The position numbers and the translations under genes were made by a program. 64,000 nucleotides of DNA. Origin: Coccinella septempunctata. Lineage: Eukaryota; Arthropoda; Insecta; Coleoptera; Coccinellidae. Shown one piece after another: positions 57,860-64,000 of the stretch. The DNA lies in assembly GCF_907165205.1 (NCBI RefSeq), contig NC_058189.1:50556270-50620269 (forward strand). Reading direction: 5' to 3'. Under the pieces are notes generated by a model. It saw only the letters and a program-made list of their open reading frames with translations, made no database searches and was not told where the DNA came from. Each line of letters starts with the position of its first letter. The stretch's first letter is position 1.

Positions 57860-59026
57860 GTACAGGGTGGGCAAATTTCGATGTTTTAACACTACAGCTT
57901 TTAAACCAGTGGAGATAAACAAAATCTGATACCCCATTCTCGGTCTCTTTTTCTGAGAAACTAATAAGAGTAGTAGTCATTTTTGGCCACCTTCTTTTGT
58001 TTTCGAGTTATAAGCGAGAATTGGAAAAATAGCGATTTCGAAATAAATTTATCAGTATTATCTCCGCTAATACTGATGATGGAGCTATGAAATTGAAACA
58101 TTATACAGGCACTTTTTTAAGTAGAATCCAGTGGCGTGCTTGCCTTTTTAGCATGTTTTTAGGATGTTTAATTACGGAGCTATGACCCAAAGTTATGTTT
58201 TTTTAAATGGGAACACTAGATTTTTGTGCAATTTTTTGAATGCTTAATTTTTACTGATTTCAAATATGTATAACATCATATGGTTAGTATTAATATAAAT
58301 AATAAAAAATGGTCCAAAACATTTTTTTCTCAATATTTCTATGGTTTCAACTTTTGATGAGAATAGAAAAATGTAGCATCTTATCATTACCACAGTCTCC
58401 TTCTATTGGTCCTTTCATTTCTATGCTTCTTACTCAATTTCTCCAAGATTCAAATTTTGTGAAAAGTGGTAAAAAGTATAGGAAGAATGACATTGCCGGA
58501 AGGAGACTGCTCTTGTTATAGGAAGCTCTATTTTTCTGTGCTCGTCAAAAGTTGAAACCATAGAAATATTGAGAAAAAAGGTTTTTGACCATTTTTTATT
58601 GTTTATATTGATACAAATTATATGATGTTATAAATTTTTGAAATCAGTAAGAATTAAGCTTTCAGAAAATTGCACAGAAATCTGGTGTTCCCATTTAAAA
58701 AAACATAACTTTGGGTCATAGCTTCGTAATTAAAAATCCTGCTAAAAAGGCAAGCACGCCACTGGATTCTACTTAAAAAAGTGCCTCTATAATGTTTCAA
58801 TTCCAGAGCTCTATCATCAGTATTAGCGGAGATATAAATTTATTTCGAAATCGCCATTTTTCCAATTTTCGCTTATAACTCGAAATCAAAAGATGGTGGA
58901 CAAAAATGACTACTACTCTTGTTAGTTGCTCAGAAAAAGAGACCGAGAATGGGGTATCAGATTTTGTCTATCTCCACTGGTTTAAAAGCTGTAGTGCTAA
59001 AACATCGAAATTTGCCCACCCTGTAC
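57860..59026. repeat. Family E: 1.17-kb hairpin (giant inverted repeat)
   Basis: GTACAGGGTGGGCAAATTTC opens the left arm and its exact complement closes the right arm at 59026. Arms of about 540 bp (57860-58400 and 58500-59026) are nearly identical along their length, for example TTTTAAACCAGTGGAGATA, CCCCATTCTCGGTCTCTTTT and GTTTCAACTTTTGA. A loop of about 100 bp separates them. The same short peptide frame therefore appears on both strands; it is not a gene. Confidence 0.9.
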
Positions 59027-59483
59027 ATACATTTATTTTAACAGAAGATTCGGAAGTCGGAAGAAACAGTCTGTTCAAAAGATTCCCAGATTTTTCTCCT
59101 TCCAGGGGTGGCATATTGCTCTTTATGAATAATGCAATGGTAAAGGAAAGAAATGTTTCTTTCGACCTCAAAAATCTACTAATGTAGTCGTCAAGACACA
59201 AGAAACGAAGCCACTCTACAGATAATCGTCTGGCATGAAAATTAAGCGGTTACTCGGGAGTGAAAGCGAGTCGTCTCAATTGTCAAAGAACTGGAATGAA
59301 TAGAACTACCCTGTAGAGGGAATCAGCAAAGGCAGGAAACGCAAGAATTATATGAAACAACTGAAGGAAGATCGGAAATATGGTGATATGATAAAGATGA
59401 ATTTGAAATTTATATCTTTGTAACGAATAATATCGTTTATTTTTGGAACTGAAACGAAGATCAGTTCCTATGATATCGTATAA

Positions 59484-59645
59484 CGGTCGTTTTCAATCAT
59501 CCTATCTATCCATTGTGTCAGTTACTGAAGATAGAAAATGCATGTGAATTCGGTTCTATGATCTATCTGTAGATATATTTTAGAATGGTTACCAGTTACC
59601 AATGGTTACTAATCGATGGATAGATAGATTCATTGAAAACGGCCG
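59484..59645. mobile_element. Family I MITE, 162 bp
   Basis: CGGTCGTTTTCAATCATCCT at left and the complement of CGGCCGTTTTCAATG at right, with TAA at 59481-59483 and 59646-59648. The repeat unit at 62869 shows the empty site TATAATACAATG (complement). Confidence 0.85.
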
Positions 59646-60080
59646 TAATACAATGTCATTGTCGCAGCTTATTGACGTGCAACGAATTGGCGAATGCACT
59701 GGTTCAATTTGAACTATATATGGTAAAGAATTTCGCAGTGTTTTTCGATTTTTGGGAATATCTGAATGACGGGTACATATATGGTAAAAGTAGATTTTTG
59801 AGGTCGAATGAAATACTTCTTTCCTTTACCATTGCATTACCCATAATGAGCAAAGCCACCCCTGGCAACAGAAAAATTTGGGAATCTTTTGAACAGACTG
59901 TTTCTTCCGACTTCCGAATCTTCTGTTAAAATAAATGTATGTACTCGTCAAAGATTCACCCTGTATTCAGATATTCCCAAAGAATCGAAAAAAACTGCGA
60001 AATTCTTTACCATATAGTTGAAATTGAACCAGTGCATTCGCCAATTTGTTGCACGTCAATAAGCTGCTACAATGACATTG

Positions 60081-62271
60081 TATACTCCATTCACATTTAT
60101 TTCAGCAGTCGGTTGGCCATAGAAATAATTTTCTCAAGTTTTTGAACGGAATAAGGTTGGCACTCATGAACTGTCGCCAATGTCATAACGCCGTTGCCAC
60201 AACTAAGATGTCTAAAACACTGGTGTGTGCACTTGTCACTTTTTGCAAGCATCAACATTTCAGAAAATCGGGGATATGGGATCAGTTTCGTGACGGCGCC
60301 ACCATGTCATTTGCTTCGTTCTATCCTTGTTCTACCAAAGGAAGTCCAATGATACTCTCTCGTTTTATTTTGTTTCGAATGTTGATCAACGTCCAACGAG
60401 TTCAAAATATGAACTTGAACTGGTGCATTTTGTTAGCTGTTAAGGAATATTTGTGCTTTACAGTTCAATTTTCGTTATAAAAACAAATCTGTCAATATTT
60501 CAACACTATCGAATAAGAGTTCGAATGAGGATTTACTGTTCTTCAAGATAATTTCCGTTTGACAACTTGAATTCGTGAGGGGAGTAATTCAATATGATTT
60601 TAATAAAACACAGTTAATTGGTCAAATATCCAATATATTCAGTTGACGGAAACGAAATTTTCACTATATCTACTCAGGAAGAATATTTGAAGTAACAGAC
60701 TGGAATATATTTATGTATTTCTGATTCTCAATACATGCTCACAATTCACATTACATATTTCCAATACAGTTTCTTTGAAATATTGCTGGAGTTTCCATAA
60801 AACTTAGCTATATCGGTCCCGAATGTTCGTTCATCTGATTTGGTTTTGCTTCAAATTCCAACAACACCGAATTCTCAGCTGTAGCTCTTGATTGTCCATA
60901 TGGAAAACTGAACTTACTGAACGACATGTTGAATAAATGAATATTCTACACCACTTTCTCGAAACTAATACATTTTCACACACCAATAATCGCTTATAAA
61001 TACAACATATTCGTACGTCGTAGGAAATTATTTTAAAATATCAAATGACAATGCTCTGTCAAATTCTAAACAGCGCTACCTACAGTGGAAAAAACGAAAC
61101 TGATCCCATATCCCCACGAAATTAAAACCAAAATCGAATCAGTGAATACACCAGAGTTTTAGATATCTTAGCCACAACTAATATCAATTTTTTAGTAAGA
61201 AACTGCCGAAAGTGATTGAAAGAAAGAAAAGACAGGTTTTCAGGAAATGCTATTTAGAATTCTGGTCCACTCATTCAAATCGAATAGTTACCCTGATATT
61301 TTGAAATCCACAATTCGTCAGATGGCAGCGAACATATTCGATGTAAGAGAATTTATATGTTTCATCTGAATCTAAACGACTTATATTTCAGCTGAATATT
61401 TCCACAATCAGAAAGATTGTGAATGAGGAGGATGACAAAGAATTTCTTTCTATTGGGAGACCCAAAAAAGTGGTGGCATTTGAGAATTTTATGTTTGAGT
61501 GAATTAATGCGAATAGTTTACTACAGGATTTTCGATGAATGTCATCGTAGAATAAGTTCCCGAAAATTGATTTTTCTATTTTTCATTTGACTTGTCCTAT
61601 ACATTGTAAATGTCTTAAGGTACCAATAAATACCTAATTATTATTATTATATCAATGTATTAAGATGAATAGCCAGTTAGGACAGTTAGTCCTGTTAATT
61701 ATTTATTCATGTGAAATTTTTGTTGATGAAGTTCATCTTGACTTGAAACTTCCTTTAATTCCTTTTGCTTATATTGATGAAAGATGACTTTTGTTGAAGA
61801 ATTTAACATTCTTGTAATTATCTGTTAATTCCTTCGGTAGATACCCATTCCCACCCACTGCATCATATGCATTTCATCCCCGGGTTAATATTTTTCAAAT
61901 CTACAACTGATGTAACGTATTCAAACTTTAGCCAAGGAGGATAACGAACATCAACTCTCCTCAAGCTAGTGCATATTATGATATTATACTGATCTCTTGT
62001 ATTTTCCATGCAGATTACTGGATTTGGTATGCCTTCAGTAAGTTTGTGAACACTTCAATTATATTCGTCACATATTTTCCGAACAGATTCGACATTGTGA
62101 TAAAATACGTAATAACAGAAACTTTCACATAGAACGAGCAATATAGCGTTGATTTAAAACCCATAAATGTTTTGACAAGCGTCATAACCCCACATTTTCG
62201 TACTATACAGAGTGAAATGTGTCAAATTTCCATGGCCAACCGACTGCTAAAATAAAAGTGAATGGAGTATA
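60081..62271 (+). mobile_element. Family A DNA transposon, copy 4, with nested element
   Basis: TATACTCCATTCACATTTAT at left, GTGAATGGAGTATA at right. It sits at a TA inside the compound repeat. After the nested 967-bp insertion, the HTH mini-exon follows with TTTCAG and LNISTIRKIVNEEDDKEF intact (about 61391-61502). Confidence 0.85.
60204..61170. mobile_element. 967-bp hAT-like element inside family A
   Basis: Ends TAAGATGTCTAAAACACTGG and TAAGATATCTAAAACTCTGG (complement of right) with exact 8-bp GCCACAAC at 60196-60203 and 61171-61178. A second inverted pair (GGGGATATGGGATCAGTTTC and complement) lies inside each end. The 112-codon open frame at 60142-60480 crosses the border and is not a real gene. 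Confidence 0.8.
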
Positions 62272-63172
62272 TTATACGATATCATAGGAACTGATTTTCG
62301 TTTCAGTTCCAAAAATAAACGATATCATTCGTTACAAAGATATGAATTTCAAATTCACCTTCATCATATCACCATATTTCCGATCTTCTTTCAGTGGTTT
62401 CATATAATTCTTGCATTCCCTGCCTTTGCTGATTCCCTCTACAAGGTAGTTCTATTTATTCCAGTCTTGACAATTGAGACAACTCGTTTTCACTCCCGAG
62501 TAACCGCTTAATTTTCATGCCAGACGATTATCTGTATATTGGCTTCGTTTCCTGTTTCGTAACGACTACAGTAGTAGATTTTTGAGGTCGAAAGAAACAC
62601 TTCTTTCCTATACCATTGCATTATTTATAATGAGCAATGCCACCCCTAGAAACAGAAAAATCTGGGAATCTTTTGAACAGACTGTTTCTTCCGACTTCCG
62701 AATCTTCTATTAAAATAAATGTATGTACTCGTCAAAGATTCACCCTGTATTCAGATATTCCCAAAAAATCGAAAAATACTGCGAAATTCTTTACCATATG
62801 TTTCAAATTGAACCAGTGCATTCGCCAATTTGTTGCACGTCAATAAGCTGCGACAATGACATTGTATTATACGATATCATAGGAACTGATTTTCGTTTCA
62901 GTTCCAAAAATAAACGATATTATTCGTTACAAAGATATGAATTTCAAATTCATCTTTATCATATCACCATATTTCCGATCTTCTTACAGTTGTTTCATAT
63001 AATTCTTGAGTTTCCTGCCTTTGCTGATTCCCTCTACAGGGTAGTTCTATTCATTCCAGTTCTTTGACAATTGAGACGACTCGTTTTCACTCCCGAGTAA
63101 CCGCTTAATTTTCATGCCAGACGATTATCTGTAGATTGGCTTCGTTTCCTGTTTCGTAACGACTACAGTTCG

Positions 63173-63922
63173 AAAGGAAAAGAGATTATGAGGTGTCACC
63201 TTTCTTTCATTATTCCCACGACCCGCTTGATCTCTTTGACCCCGGCGCCAGGACAGAAGGGAGAAAATGAGGATAACATGTTTGCTTCAAAGGAATGAAA
63301 TAATTATTCCTTCGCTTTGCCTGATTCAAATTGAGTCCTTCCGGCTTAATGAGGTGCTGTGGAGTGTCGTAGACCTCCAACCTGCAGCAATTGAGATGCC
63401 GAGAATGCAATTCGTTCCGAATGTTGGGATTGTTTCGCCGCTTGCAAAGGACGGAGAATGTTGCCTGGTGTACAGGATGTTTTATTCCTTTCAGTGCTCG
63501 GGGGAAAAGATGTATGAGGGGATTTTTCCTTTCTTTCAGCGATTTCAAAAGGAAGAGTCGCTTTTACGAGATTTGGACTGGCTTGAGATAAAATAACGAT
63601 CTTGCTATGAAAACAGCATCGTATACAGGGTGTCCTTCCCTCAATGTATTTTTAAGATAGTTTTCACACTTCAAATGGAATACTTCTTTGAGTTGTTATT
63701 TCAATTCGAAATTGAAAATATATAAAATTTCTTAATTTTTCAGTTCTTCTCATAATAAATTAATTCACTTCCTTCCCTGCTCGTCCTAATGAAATGGTAT
63801 ATTATCTCGAAACGAGGTGAGAATGCTGAGATGAGCATGATCATGCATCATTGAATAGCGTATGTGAATGTGGTAGTCTATATCTCCTTGAGCTTGCTTG
63901 AGATCAATTCACGTGGTAATTA
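63173..63922. other. Unclassified region, partly GC-rich
   Basis: 63230-63590 is GC-richer and open on both strands for more than 100 codons, yet I recognise no domain. TACAGGGTGTCC at 63625 resembles the ends of family D-type repeats but has no partner. Confidence 0.35.
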
Positions 63923-64000
63923 CGAGGATATATTGAAAAATTCTTAGCCTACTATAGAACCCAAGAAAACTTCAATGTTAAAATATTTTATAACTCAACA
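63923..64000 (-). mobile_element. Mariner element, copy 3, entering at the right edge
   Basis: TA then CGAGGATATATTGAAAAATT and CTTAGCCTACTATAGAACC match the left ends of the mariners at 32274 and 37140. The last bases reach ACTCAACA, the complement of the transposase C-terminus. It is cut by the window. Confidence 0.85.

Larger units (their letters stand above)
59027..63172. repeat. Compound inverted repeat of modules D', F and G
   Basis: Modules, with orientation: D' (59027-59185 -, 59781-59961 +, 62568-62748 +); F, about 300 bp with GGAACTGATTTTCGTTTCAG and CACTCCCGAGTAACCGCTTA (59186-59480 -, 62272-62567 +, 62869-63172 +); G, about 120 bp with ATTCAGATATTCCC and CGCCAATTTGTTGCACGTCA (59649-59770 -, 59962-60080 +, 62749-62868 +). 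The left half is an inverted copy of the right half around the D' at 59781, and the right half has an extra F. Two later insertions (59484-59645, 60081-62271) interrupt it. D' is a shortened relative of family D. Confidence 0.8.

Noticed and set aside
57774..59201. The same short peptide encoded on both sides of the hairpin
   Set aside because: A direct consequence of the inverted arms. No start context, domain or neighbours support a gene.
60142..60480. 112-codon frame as a host gene
   Set aside because: It crosses the border between family A and the nested 967-bp element and shows no domain.
63210..63596. Open frames on both strands near the right edge as exons
   Set aside because: No recognised domain, no clear splice sites and equal openness on both strands; kept only as an unclassified region.
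43840..64000. IGFBP (GCGCC) and VWC exons of the CCN gene
   Set aside because: Searched the minus strand for the Gly-Cys-Gly-Cys-Cys block and a VWC cysteine pattern. Nothing convincing; the island at 54.5-54.8 kb does not fit the VWC spacing.

Overview
This is a eukaryotic, AT-rich window, almost certainly from an insect. The evidence is three host genes with insect-type domain sets (an Ance-like peptidase, a kainate-type glutamate receptor and a CCN matricellular protein), canonical GT-AG introns, AATAAA signals, and a dense load of mariner, pogo, hAT-like and jockey-like elements with many short inverted-repeat elements. A beetle is my best guess, but that is inference from protein resemblance and repeat style only. 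There is no operon, CRISPR array, rRNA or recognisable tRNA.

Host genes. (1) 3-476, + strand: last coding exon of an angiotensin-converting-enzyme-like peptidase, cut by the left edge. (2) 3729 to about 16100, + strand: the 3' end of a kainate-type ionotropic glutamate receptor. It has a TM4 exon, a probable 39-nt microexon and a last exon about 10.7 kb away. That last exon has an in-frame TAG followed by 137 more open codons, which makes it the most interesting coding observation here. The receptor's earlier exons are not visible between the Ance end and 3729. (3) 43725 down to 26063, - strand: the thrombospondin-1 and cystine-knot exons of a CCN-family gene, separated by a 17-kb intron. The IGFBP and VWC exons should lie at higher coordinates and were not found.

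Everything else is mobile or repeated DNA. I use letters for families recognised by self-similarity in the window. A: TATACTCCATTCAC ends with a small spliced helix-turn-helix reading frame (6963, 41559, 47758, 60081). B: GGGGAGCC ends with internal CTCGAG/GTGTCAGATTAA repeats (1755, 16436, 40018). C: GGGAATNCTCCT ends (17801, 26630, 52109). D: CAGGGTGAGTCTTTGACTC ends, at least nine copies or fragments. E: a 1.17-kb hairpin (57860). F/G/D': modules of a compound inverted repeat (59027-63172). I: 160-bp CGGCCGTTTTC elements with TTA/TAA duplications. Several hAT-like elements have exact 8-bp target duplications. There are also two nearly complete mariners plus a third at the right edge, a pogo-like element, jockey-like LINE remnants, a Helentron-like element, a 320-bp dimeric satellite and a 134-bp tandem array.

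Many insertions are nested, so their order can be read: LINE, then mariner, then hAT-like MITE at 31.9-34.1 kb; LINE then MITE at 10.5-11.4 kb; compound repeat, then A, then hAT-like element at 59-63 kb. Apart from the three host genes I found no autonomous intact gene. All transposase and reverse-transcriptase frames are broken.
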